Shown here one piece after another: positions 31,231 through 38,203 of a stretch of DNA of 44,001 nucleotides. The notes under the pieces are model-generated. The model saw nothing but the letters and a program-made list of their open reading frames with translations, had not been told where the DNA came from and made no database searches. Positions within the stretch are counted from its first letter, which is position 1. Each line of letters begins with the position of its first letter. This DNA comes from Atopobium minutum (GTDB taxonomy: Bacteria > Actinomycetota > Coriobacteriia > Coriobacteriales > Atopobiaceae), in contig FNSH01000003.1 in NCBI GenBank assembly GCA_900105895.1, forward strand, positions 1-44,001. The letters run 5' to 3'. The position numbers were made by a program, and so were the translations under genes.

Positions 31231-33204
31231 TTAATCTTTCTTGTAAAACTTGCACTCATAGCCGTCGGCTTTGAGCGGCAAGCCTTCAGCCCACGGCAGC
31301 GTGCGGCTCATCTGTTCACAGACTGCATCAAGGGACATACGAGGATCGGCTTCAATCACGACCTCATCATGGATATGCATAACAATCGAGCAGTTATGAA
31401 GTGTCTGCATGGCATAAGCCAAGACGTCACGAGCGGTTGCCTGCACGATGTTTTCCACGAACTTTGGACCGTAGGAGTCAATGCGATCCCATTTCTTTCC
31501 GGTGATGACACCCTCATAGGTGACGCAGGGAGATCCGAAGCGGTTCTCACCGAGCTTTGGTTTTACGTAAGCTAAGGCTCTTCCGGAGGGCAGCATGATG
31601 AAGAGCATGCCGGAACGGCAGCGAAAGGTGAGACCGTGTGTCTTGGTGACTTTCTTATGGCGGACAGCTTCAAGGATGGCACGATCCACGTCCCACCAGA
31701 ATTTGACGATCTTCGGATTGGCAGATCGCCAAGCATCAACGATGGGTTTTAATTCTTCTTCGGAAAGTCCCATCTCAAGCGCGCCCATCGCTTTTAAGGC
31801 TCCGACCGAGCCGCCATAGCCACAGGCCAGTGTTGCTATTTTCCCTTTTTGGCGGAGTTCTCCATTCATACCGTGTTTAACGACGGGTACTCCGAACATG
31901 CGGGATGCCGTCTCACAGTAGAGGTCTTTGCCTTCGCGGAAAGCATCAAGCGTGTCGGTTTGCCCGGCATACCATGCTATGACTCTCGCTTCAATGGCGG
32001 AATAGTCAGAAACGATGAACTTATGATTTGTCCTTGGGATAAAGGCGGTGCGCACCAGCTGGGATAAGGTATCCGGCACATCGTCATAGAGGAGTTTCAC
32101 GGCTTCAAAGTCGCCGGACTTTACCAAAGTACGCGCCGCATCCAAGTCGGGCAGGTGGTTTCTGGGGAGATTTTGCATTTGCACGAGTCTTCCTGCCCAG
32201 CGACCTGTGCGGTTGGCCCCGTAAAACTGAAACATGCCACGAACTCTGTCATCTTTACAGGCAGCATTTTGCATCGTCTGATATTTCTTAACAGAGGATT
32301 TGGCAAGCTGACTGCGAAGCACAAGAGCATCCCGCAGCTTAGGCGGTGCGGTTTGAATCAGTTCTGCGACTTGCTTTTTGCCGAGCGACTCCGTGGGCAT
32401 ACCGTTTTGGGCAAGCCAGTCTTTCATCTGAACGACCGAATTAGGGTTTTCCAGATTCGTGATGTTCTTCATTTTGGTGATGAGCTCATCCTTTGAGCGC
32501 CTGTCCATCTCAACGGCTGCGCTGGCCAAAGCAAGGTCGACTTTCACGCCGCAGTCGTTAATCTCCTGGTCAATGGCGTATTCGTTCCAGAGAAAATCCG
32601 GCAAAGGGTAATTTTTGAGCCTCTCTTTGATGGAAAGTTCCACCTCGACATCGCGCTTGTTGTAGGCCTTGAAGGTTTTCCACTTATTCGGTGCATCAGA
32701 GGGAAGATGTCGTTTTCCGGTTTGCCTGTCCGGCATGCAGAAATAGCGGATGAGGTCTTTGCCTTCTTTCATCTTTTGATTTTGAAGGCCGAGTACTGTA
32801 CCGACACCTTCCAGTGATAGTGGAAGACCCAAAGTTGCTGCCCAGACCATCGAACAGCGCCAAGAGGCGGGATTAAGAAATCTTGCCATCTCTGTTGAAA
32901 GCGGATGATGGTCATGAAAGGGATCAAGGCTTATGCCGATATCCGATAGATAGCGAGATAAACAAACTCTCTCAAAATTCGCGTTATATGCCCATTTAAT
33001 AACGGTGTCGTCTGTCAATGCATCCAGAATGACGTTGGGGATTTGTTCGCCTTGTGCAAGGTCGATGACCTGAACTTCACCGCCATCGATCGAGCAGCCG
33101 AAGAGCAGAATGTTAAAATCAGGCGCTTCGGCGTATTTATATACGCCTGCTTTGGCCAGTTCAACGGACGAAAATGACTCTATGTCAATGCTAAGTGTTT
33201 TCAA
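31231..33204 (-). CDS. Family A DNA polymerase
   Basis: A 657-residue Pol I-type replicative polymerase of phage. The 3'-5' exonuclease is intact: SIDIES (D7, E9), WAYNANFERVCLSRYL, and YNKRDVEVELS. Polymerase motif A is DYSAIEARVIAWYAGQ, motif B region KIATLACGYGGS, and motif C HIHDEVVIEAD (His612-Asp613-Glu614). It carries both active sites and lacks a 5' nuclease domain, as is usual for phage enzymes. A GGAGGTGAAATTTTG ribosome site precedes the start at 33204. It forms the core of the early replication module with the primase/helicase. Confidence 0.96.
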   Translation of the reverse strand: MKTLSIDIESFSSVELAKAGVYKYAEAPDFNILLFGCSIDGGEVQVIDLAQGEQIPNVILDALTDDTVIKWAYNANFERVCLSRYLSDIGISLDPFHDHHPLSTEMARFLNPASWRCSMVWAATLGLPLSLEGVGTVLGLQNQKMKEGKDLIRYFCMPDRQTGKRHLPSDAPNKWKTFKAYNKRDVEVELSIKERLKNYPLPDFLWNEYAIDQEINDCGVKVDLALASAAVEMDRRSKDELITKMKNITNLENPNSVVQMKDWLAQNGMPTESLGKKQVAELIQTAPPKLRDALVLRSQLAKSSVKKYQTMQNAACKDDRVRGMFQFYGANRTGRWAGRLVQMQNLPRNHLPDLDAARTLVKSGDFEAVKLLYDDVPDTLSQLVRTAFIPRTNHKFIVSDYSAIEARVIAWYAGQTDTLDAFREGKDLYCETASRMFGVPVVKHGMNGELRQKGKIATLACGYGGSVGALKAMGALEMGLSEEELKPIVDAWRSANPKIVKFWWDVDRAILEAVRHKKVTKTHGLTFRCRSGMLFIMLPSGRALAYVKPKLGENRFGSPCVTYEGVITGKKWDRIDSYGPKFVENIVQATARDVLAYAMQTLHNCSIVMHIHDEVVIEADPRMSLDAVCEQMSRTLPWAEGLPLKADGYECKFYKKD

Positions 33205-33229
33205 AATTTCACCTCCTAAATAGGCAGAA

Positions 33230-33255
33230 AGGCAGACTGCATCTCCAGTCTGCCT
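33230..33255 (-). promoter_or_regulatory. Hairpin upstream of DNA polymerase
   Basis: A perfect 10-bp inverted repeat (AGGCAGACTG / CAGTCTGCCT) with a 6-nt loop between the small membrane gene and polymerase. The following minus-strand sequence has only TTT, so it is more likely an attenuator or mRNA processing signal than a full terminator. Confidence 0.55.
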
Positions 33256-33272
33256 CTCCGCATCATTTGCTT

Positions 33273-33413
33273 TTAACGGGTTGTAGTGTCGTTCTTTTTC
33301 TTCTCGCGCTTTTCAAGCCTTGCAATGAGCACGTTGGCAAAGGCGGCACCGAAGGTGAATCCGACAGCCATCGATAAGATGAGCTGGCACATGAAATCAA
33401 GTAGATTTGTCAT
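33273..33413 (-). CDS. Small phage membrane peptide
   Basis: A 46-residue ORF, MTNLLDFMCQLILSMAVGF then TFGAAFANVLIARLEKREKKKNDTTTR. A single hydrophobic helix (about 4-31) is followed by a strongly basic tail, giving an N-out or membrane-bound orientation. It lies between DUF2815 and DNA polymerase, 10 bases after the DUF2815 stop; AGAGGTACGCC precedes the ATG. Possible roles are membrane tethering of replication or a superinfection factor; neither is shown. Confidence 0.68.
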   Translation of the reverse strand: MTNLLDFMCQLILSMAVGFTFGAAFANVLIARLEKREKKKNDTTTR

Positions 33414-33423
33414 GGCGTACCTC

Positions 33424-33987
33424 TTAACTCAAGAAGTCATCGTCATCATCGGTTGCAAAGTCCTCTGCGGCAGAAGCATGACCGCCGAGCGGCTCGCCGT
33501 CACGGATTTTCTGCAGGTTGTTGAGACCACAGGCGATGCCGCGGTTTCCATTGGAGTTGAACGCATAAAAATTGATGGACGCGCGGCCGTAAACGCCTGA
33601 GTAAACTTCGGAGCTGTCGATGATTTCATTTCGGTCGGCATCGACGATGCCCGGCTTGGTGGTGGAGTTGGCATTTACAAAATAACTGTTTGCATACGCC
33701 TCATCGTCCGGACGTTCAGCATCTCCATCACGAAGCGGCGTTTTGATTGCCGCAAGTGCGGGTACCGAGCGGCCGTTTCCTTTGAGTTTGGCTTCACCTT
33801 CCTTGTAGGCGGCTTCGATGGCAGCTTTGATTTTCCCTAAAGTGACGGTATCGGACTTGGGGATAATGAGCGAAACGCTGTACTTCGGTGTGCCGCCGTT
33901 GATGGATTTTGGCTGCCACACGTTGGCATAACTCCAGCGAGTGTCTTTTCCTGTGATAACCTTCATCGGGTTTGTAAATTTTGACAT
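33424..33987 (-). CDS. DUF2815 protein (phage ssDNA-binding type)
   Basis: A 187-residue protein of DUF2815, predicted single-stranded DNA-binding (gp2.5/ICP8-like OB fold). The N-terminal VITGKDTRWSYANVWQPKSINGGTPKYSVSLIIPKSDT is diagnostic. The middle PDDEAYANSYFVNANSTTKPGIVD and EVYSGVYGRASINFYAFNSNGNRGIACGLNNLQKI follow. It ends in an acidic tail (DFATDDDDDFLS) as SSB proteins do for partner contact. It is adjacent to the DUF2800 nuclease, with which it likely forms a recombination pair. Confidence 0.92.
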   Translation of the reverse strand: MSKFTNPMKVITGKDTRWSYANVWQPKSINGGTPKYSVSLIIPKSDTVTLGKIKAAIEAAYKEGEAKLKGNGRSVPALAAIKTPLRDGDAERPDDEAYANSYFVNANSTTKPGIVDADRNEIIDSSEVYSGVYGRASINFYAFNSNGNRGIACGLNNLQKIRDGEPLGGHASAAEDFATDDDDDFLS

Positions 33988-35115
33988 TTAATTTTCCTCC
34001 TTAAAATCTTCTTTTGCTGAATTCATGGCCGGACGTTTATCGGACTCCGGCACGAGGGTTGGTTTTCCTTGCGGCTTTTCAATTAAGCCTTCAAGCAGCT
34101 CCTCAAAGCGGTTTTTGCCTAAGAGCTTGGTCATAGCGGTGATGCCGAGGAGCTTTTCCTCATAAGGATTAAAGCCTGCATCGGATACCTTCTTTGCGAC
34201 GGCATCTTCGTTTACGTATTTACGGTTGCTTCTTCCTGCGACGAGCTTATATCCGTACCACTCTTTTCCTGCCACTGCACGTGTCAGGGCATAGGCCTTG
34301 ATGTCTTCCGCCCAGCTTGTAAGTTCATCAAGAAGAGGCAAAATCGCTTCGATGTCCGCATCGGTTAAGGTAGGCGGAAGGGCAAAGTCATATCTTGCCA
34401 GCGCGAGATTGGCTTCCGCTCTGGCTCGGCAGTCGGCCTTTGCCTTGCAGAAGCGGCAATGTTCGCCGGCTGTAAAGTCGCCTTTACCTTCGGCGGCAAG
34501 TTCCGCCTTTGGTTTGAGTGTGTTCTCTGCCCAGTCCAGCAGATCCGATGCTTTCATCTCAAAGACGGATACGCTGTCACGCCGTGGCTGAAAGATCGTC
34601 ATCGATACGGTCTCAATGTCATAGAGCGCAGAAAACATCTCATAGGCCCCGAGGGCATAGCACATGAGCTGCGGATTATGATCGGCTTCAACGAGCACGC
34701 CCTGTCCATATTTGAGATCTGTGATGGAAAGCTTGCCGTCGGCGATGATGAGGGCATCGGCAGTACCAAAACCATCCGGTACATAGGTGGAAAAGTCCAC
34801 ACGCTGTTCCACCAGAACGATTGGATCAATCGTTGCCTTTTTAGCTTCGGCGACTTGCTCCAGCACGTAGCCGGCATAGGCATCGGTCGCTTCATCCATT
34901 TCCTCGTTAAAATAATCAAGATTCTCCGTCGGATCATCGGCTTTCCTGCCTAACGCTTTCAGCACCTTGTACTGGGCAAGAGCGTGCGCCGCGGTGCCTT
35001 CTTGTGCATAAGAGCTTGACGTGTCCTCATACTTTGCCGAAAGCAGAGCCGAGGGCGGACAGGCAAGCCAGCGATAGGCACTTGATGCGGAAAGCAGCGC
35101 ATGTTTAGCCTTCAT
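33988..35115 (-). CDS. DUF2800 protein (RecB/Cas4-like nuclease)
   Basis: A 375-residue PD-(D/E)XK exonuclease-type protein. The start at 35115 (MKAKHALLSASSAYRWLACPPSALL) follows GGAGGTGCTAC; 16 further codons upstream are unsupported. The core includes KLSITDLKYGQGVLVEADHNPQLMCYA and a Cys cluster HCRFCKAKADCRARA resembling the Fe-S/zinc clasp of Cas4 and AddB. Likely 5'-3' end resection for annealing by the DUF2815 protein. It overlaps the preceding small gene by 11 bases. Confidence 0.9.
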   Translation of the reverse strand: MKAKHALLSASSAYRWLACPPSALLSAKYEDTSSSYAQEGTAAHALAQYKVLKALGRKADDPTENLDYFNEEMDEATDAYAGYVLEQVAEAKKATIDPIVLVEQRVDFSTYVPDGFGTADALIIADGKLSITDLKYGQGVLVEADHNPQLMCYALGAYEMFSALYDIETVSMTIFQPRRDSVSVFEMKASDLLDWAENTLKPKAELAAEGKGDFTAGEHCRFCKAKADCRARAEANLALARYDFALPPTLTDADIEAILPLLDELTSWAEDIKAYALTRAVAGKEWYGYKLVAGRSNRKYVNEDAVAKKVSDAGFNPYEEKLLGITAMTKLLGKNRFEELLEGLIEKPQGKPTLVPESDKRPAMNSAKEDFKEEN

Positions 35116-35419
35116 GTAGCACCTCCGCATCACGAAGCAGTGCTTCGTAATTTTTCGGATCAACTTTAGAGAGTCTGTCCGCGCCGTACTTTTCGATCAG
35201 GGCGCGCACTTCTGCGGTGTGACCCGCACGGGAGATGTCCGCTAAGACGGCCCGCACGTCTTCAAGCTTCAGCTCCGGCTTTGGCGTTTTTGCAGGAACC
35301 GTCACTTCTTCCGGTGCCGTGCTGAACATCGCTTCCAGCTCGGCAGCGATATCGCTTAGTTGTTCGCTACAGGAATGTAGGTCGTCTATAACAGCTTTCA
35401 TCTTTTTCATTTGTCCCAT
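35105..35419 (-). CDS. Early small protein, unknown
   Basis: A 104-residue protein. An N-terminal helix with MKKMKAVIDDLHSCSEQLSDIAAELEAMF, a Pro-rich linker (APEEVTVPAKTPKPEL), and a C-terminal helical module (LEDVRAVLADISRAGHTAEVRALIEKYGADRLSKVDPKNYEALL) that resembles the small DNA-binding or HeH/Rho-N-like C-terminal repeats of phage early proteins. Start at 35419 after AAAGGAGGCAATCCTT. It lies 53 bases inside the upstream small gene. No function assigned. Confidence 0.78.
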   Translation of the reverse strand: MGQMKKMKAVIDDLHSCSEQLSDIAAELEAMFSTAPEEVTVPAKTPKPELKLEDVRAVLADISRAGHTAEVRALIEKYGADRLSKVDPKNYEALLRDAEVLHEG

Positions 35420-35546
35420 AAGGATTGCCTCCTTTCTTTGTCTGAATCAGTTTTCTTGTCAGGTCTTTGGTGATAATTGATATGGCAGAGAGCACTTCGA
35501 TGAGTTCTTCTCTTGTCACACCCGGCACATTGCTTTGTGGTCTCAT
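35367..35546 (-). CDS. Early small protein, overlapping
   Basis: A 59-residue ORF: MRPQSNVPGVTREELIEVLS then AISIITKDLTRKLIQTKKGG. An AAAGGAGGTAGCC site precedes the start, and the last 53 bases overlap the next gene in another frame. The helix TREELIEVLSAISIITKDLTRKL is well formed; the rest past residue 40 is low complexity. It is the first gene behind structured leader copy C. Confidence 0.62.
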   Translation of the reverse strand: MRPQSNVPGVTREELIEVLSAISIITKDLTRKLIQTKKGGNPYGTNEKDESCYRRPTFL

Positions 35547-35624
35547 GGCTACCTCCTTTCCTTCGGGGCCTGCCGTTTTGCCCCTCTATCCCTCCCTGAA
35601 GAAAGGGAGGGACGTTGGACGAAG
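35547..35624 (-). ncRNA. Structured leader RNA candidate, copy C
   Basis: Minus strand: TTCGTCC, then a perfect 9-bp hairpin TCCCTCCCT-TTCTTC-AGGGAGGGA (35589-35612), then GGGGC...GCCCC hairpin, ending in GAAGGAAAGGAGG, the ribosome site of the 35546 gene. The hairpin 5' arm plus loop (CTCCCTTTCTTC) can alternatively pair with the ribosome-site region with small bulges. This suggests two competing folds. Confidence 0.55.
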
Positions 35625-35633
35625 GTTTAAGGT

Positions 35634-36170
35634 TTAGGAATAAGAGATGAGATCCAAAAGAAGGTCACGAAGCTCCGGATGCCGGCTTTTCAGCCGAGCA
35701 AAAAGCTGACGTTTTCGGTAGTTCAGTGTGGTACGTTTGATGCCGAGGATTTCTGCCATGTCGCGCTCGGATTGACCGGCGACAACAAGACGGATGATTT
35801 GGCGCTCCTCGTCCGTGAGACCTGCGAAAATACGGCTGAGTTCTTCGCGCAAAGTTTTACGCGCAAGGACGCCTTCCGGTGAATACGCTTCCGATGCAGG
35901 AAGCACATCGGCGTAGGTAAGCGCGCTGTCTGTTTGTACGGTGTCATGGATGGAGACAAACTTCCCGGCAGAACGAAATGGACAGCCGACGCATATGCCA
36001 TCGCAGCGGTTGATGTTTGCCTTGGTGACGTGGCATTCGCCGTGATACTGCATCTTCATGCGGATACGGGCGCATTCGTTCTCGTAGTCTTTCTTGTGTT
36101 CAGGGCTTGTCTCGACCAGACCGAGACCGCGAATATAAATCTTTGATACATGATTTTCTTTCTTTGACAT
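35634..36170 (-). CDS. Sigma-70 region 4-like regulator with N-terminal cysteine cluster
   Basis: A 178-residue protein. The C-terminal half (residues about 105-170) holds a sigma region 4-type HTH: LREELSRIFAGLTDEERQIIRLVVAGQSERDMAEILGIKRTTLNYRKRQLFARL. The N-terminal half is unlike sigma region 2 and carries cysteines at 33, 46, 56, 60 and 63 (GECHVTK, NRCDGICVGC). It could bind zinc or Fe-S and work as an early regulator rather than a true sigma factor. Start at 36170 after AAGGAGTCAAGAA. It stands first in the early leftward operon. Confidence 0.82.
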   Translation of the reverse strand: MSKKENHVSKIYIRGLGLVETSPEHKKDYENECARIRMKMQYHGECHVTKANINRCDGICVGCPFRSAGKFVSIHDTVQTDSALTYADVLPASEAYSPEGVLARKTLREELSRIFAGLTDEERQIIRLVVAGQSERDMAEILGIKRTTLNYRKRQLFARLKSRHPELRDLLLDLISYS

Positions 36171-36214
36171 TTCTTGACTCCTTGTCCGCCTGACTTGCGG
36201 TTAAGGAGCGAGGA

Positions 36215-36250
36215 AATGAAAAGAGCCGGTGCATTTTGACACCGACTCTT
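36215..36250 (-). terminator. Terminator upstream of the sigma-like gene
   Basis: AAGAGCCGGTG and CACCGACTCTT (36221-36250) pair with one mismatch around an 8-nt loop; on the minus strand CTCTTTTC follows. It would end leftward transcripts from the small basic gene at 36481-36621. Confidence 0.72.
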
Positions 36251-36480
36251 GAACAGACAACCTGAAAATAGGGCGCAGAAAAGAGAAGGTGTGAAAAACG
36301 CTTGTTTCAGGCCTTTCGACCTAAAATAGTTCTTTTCAAACCCTCGCCCTATTACGTAATTCAGGCTTAGATTTAGTTTTGAATGGAACAGTTACGTTCC
36401 CGTGATACGAGTTGCCCCGAAGGGCTGGCAGATGGGGTGTTCACACGTGAGAACAGATCATCATCCGCCTAATGCAATGA
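36251..36480. promoter_or_regulatory. Prophage right control region, near-palindrome at 36439-36454
   Basis: No gene. It holds GTTCACACGTGAGAAC (36439-36454), a 16-bp dyad centred on CACGTG with two symmetric mismatches, a plausible operator. A region with GGCCTTTCGACC and short A/T tracts lies at 36310-36345. No convincing early promoter could be placed by eye for the leftward genes. Confidence 0.42.
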
Positions 36481-36621
36481 TTACTTGCGTTTGCTTGGCT
36501 TCGTCTGCGCCAGAGCGCTTCCGGCTACAGCTTTGGACGTCTTGCTGAAGCGACCGTCGCGTAAGACAGTTGATGCCTTGCGAGCGATCTTCGCTGATGT
36601 CTGCTTGGTGTTTCTCGCCAT
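36481..36621 (-). CDS. Small basic Ser/Lys/Ala protein
   Basis: A 46-residue ORF: MARNTKQTSAKIARKAS, then TVLRDGRFSKTSKAVAG, ending SALAQTKPSKRK. It is strongly basic and low complexity. The ribosome site GGGAGGCGATTTAC precedes the ATG. Similar tiny proteins beginning MARNT.QTSAK are widespread on mobile elements as orphan genes. It lies divergently opposite the ABC-3C operon, so shared regulation is possible. Function unknown; nucleic-acid-binding is suggested by composition only. Confidence 0.75.
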   Translation of the reverse strand: MARNTKQTSAKIARKASTVLRDGRFSKTSKAVAGSALAQTKPSKRK

Positions 36622-36683
36622 GTAAATCGCCTCCCTTCTGAATTCATGTCAGCTCACAGCCTCCACTTTCGTAAAGTTTTTCT

Positions 36684-36713
36684 TTACTCGATGCAACCTC
36701 AGATGCTATAATT
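36684..36713 (+). promoter_or_regulatory. Vegetative promoter of ABC-3C operon
   Basis: TTTACT (36684-36689), 18-base spacer, TATAAT (36708-36713) with an extended -10 TGC. Just upstream lies ACTTT-CGT-AAAGT (36666-36678), a possible operator. The transcript would have a long leader of about 125 bases. Confidence 0.78.
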
Positions 36714-36785
36714 AATAAATCAGAGGGTTTGTGTAGATGGGTTTCTGAACTGCACCTTTAGAATACAAAGTGACTGATTCCGATC

Positions 36786-36830
36786 CCTGAGAAATCCTGA
36801 GAGAAAAACCTGAGAAAACCTGAGAAAAAA
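36786..36830 (+). repeat. CCTGAGA direct repeats in the ABC-3C leader
   Basis: Four copies of CCTGAGA plus A-rich filler begin at 36786, 36796, 36809 and 36819 (spacing 10, 13, 10) and run into the AAAGGAGGA ribosome site of the first ABC-3C gene. Confidence 0.8.
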
Positions 36831-36846
36831 GAAAGGAGGATCCGCC

Positions 36847-37992
36847 TTGGAATTTAATGAATGGTGTAAAGCTATGAAACCGCTCGTTCCGGGTGGTCTC
36901 GGCGGACCTTCTTATATGAGAGAACTCATTTCCATGTTCACGACGGTATCGGAAGATGAGTGGACAACCAGAAAAGATCCGTCCGTTCTACCCAGCGATG
37001 CCACTTTAGAGTCGATGTTTTCAAGAGCGTCATCCTTTACGATGAAATTTGCTAATGCGCTTTTATCACGTCTGAACCTAAAAAACTTGATGGGGTTGAT
37101 CAAAGCCCTGGATCTACCCGCGAAAAAGCTAATAGCAGATAATTTCGCCGCCTATGGTGTTGACGTTGAGGTTAAGGATCTCGTTAAGCAGGCAAGCTTA
37201 GAACTTGTCAGGATTTTGCAAAAGAAAGCAAAACAGACAAACCGAAATAAAGAATACGAAATACTAATCAATCAATGGGCGGCCTTAACCGACTACAAAG
37301 AAGAGTTGTTGCTTCAATCCAGAGGTTGTCTTAAGTGCGGTAGATCTTTACAAATTTCATCCAATGCCAAGACGGCTCCTGCCTATGACATCATTCAGAT
37401 TGATGAGAGCAAAGAAAATCCAACCATTGATGATTTTGCAGTTTTATGCCCGGAGTGCGCCGCTCAATACAACTTAAGCCATACGCCGGAACAACAAAAA
37501 AATCTGTATGAGAAAAAATCGCTGCTTAAGCAACAAGAGAAACTTGAACAAGCGGCAGTTCCCATGCATTTAGACAAAGAAATCACGGCTTTACTGGTTG
37601 CTTTGAAAGATATTCCGGCAGCTAAAAAACAAACGGATCCCAAATATAATGCCTATCCTTTAAAAACAAAAATCGCAGACGAGGAGCTGATGCTCCAAGC
37701 CCGCGATGCGATGGCTATTTACAAATCTTTTATTGACACACAACTGAAGAGCTTGGACTCATCCGGCGTTTTGGATTTTGAAAGAATACGCAATCAAGTA
37801 AGAGGCATGTGGCTTGAACTAAAGCGGCTGCAGGTTGAGCAGCCTTTAGCCTTCAAAAAGATAACAGAATGGATGAGTCACGAAACAGGATCAGGTGAGT
37901 ATATCTGCGCCATTGTAGTTTGTTATTTCATACAAATATGTGAGGTCTTTTCGCCTCGCAAGGAGGCTATTTCTGATGAGACTGCCGAATAA
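36847..37992 (+). CDS. ABC-three-component system effector/adaptor with degenerate HNH knuckle
   Basis: A 381-residue protein with TTG start (AAAGGAGGATCCGCC upstream). Residues 1-150 are helical and unassigned. Residues 160-210 have a zinc knuckle: C161/C164 (CLKCG) and C201/C204 (CPEC) around DIIQIDESKENPTIDDFAVL. This is the HNH scaffold, but the expected catalytic His before the first strand turn is Gln184, the Asn position is not Asn, and the final CxxCH His is Ala205. So cutting activity is probably lost. Residues about 275-375 (FERIRNQVRGMWLELK, then ICAIVVCYFIQICEVF) match the C-terminal domain that couples effectors to ABC-3C ATPases. Role in phage defence is inferred from the family. 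Confidence 0.85.
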   Translation: MEFNEWCKAMKPLVPGGLGGPSYMRELISMFTTVSEDEWTTRKDPSVLPSDATLESMFSRASSFTMKFANALLSRLNLKNLMGLIKALDLPAKKLIADNFAAYGVDVEVKDLVKQASLELVRILQKKAKQTNRNKEYEILINQWAALTDYKEELLLQSRGCLKCGRSLQISSNAKTAPAYDIIQIDESKENPTIDDFAVLCPECAAQYNLSHTPEQQKNLYEKKSLLKQQEKLEQAAVPMHLDKEITALLVALKDIPAAKKQTDPKYNAYPLKTKIADEELMLQARDAMAIYKSFIDTQLKSLDSSGVLDFERIRNQVRGMWLELKRLQVEQPLAFKKITEWMSHETGSGEYICAIVVCYFIQICEVFSPRKEAISDETAE

Positions 37993-38203
37993 ACTTTATA
38001 CCTATGAAGAAAGCACATTATCTAATTTCCCCATCATCTTACGGGCTATTGGGAAAGATGGCATTTCTGTAGCGGATTTATCCCAGAGAATTGCTGGTGA
38101 GGTTGGTGGAGTTCTTGAACTTATTGAAGAGCTTGCTTTGCTTCTTTCAATTCAAGAAATAACGATAGACGAAAAAAGCGAGGTGATCTTGCGTGCTCAT
38201 TAG
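37976..38203 (+). CDS. ABC-3C middle component
   Basis: A 75-residue protein starting at 37976 (MRLPNKLYTYEESTLSNFPIIL) with AAGGAGGCTATTTCTG upstream and a 17-base overlap with the effector gene. The opening LPNK...ESTLSNFPIIL and the winged-helix-like middle (DGISVADLSQRIAGEVGGVLELIEELALL) fit the small middle component (MC6-like) of ABC-three-component systems, which bridges ATPase and effector. It overlaps the ATPase gene by 11 bases. Confidence 0.85.
   Translation: MRLPNKLYTYEESTLSNFPIILRAIGKDGISVADLSQRIAGEVGGVLELIEELALLLSIQEITIDEKSEVILRAH

Noticed and set aside
36708..36713. Calling the TATAAT region a promoter for the leftward small gene as well
   Set aside because: Orientation and extended -10 match only the plus strand; no comparable minus-strand promoter was convincing.
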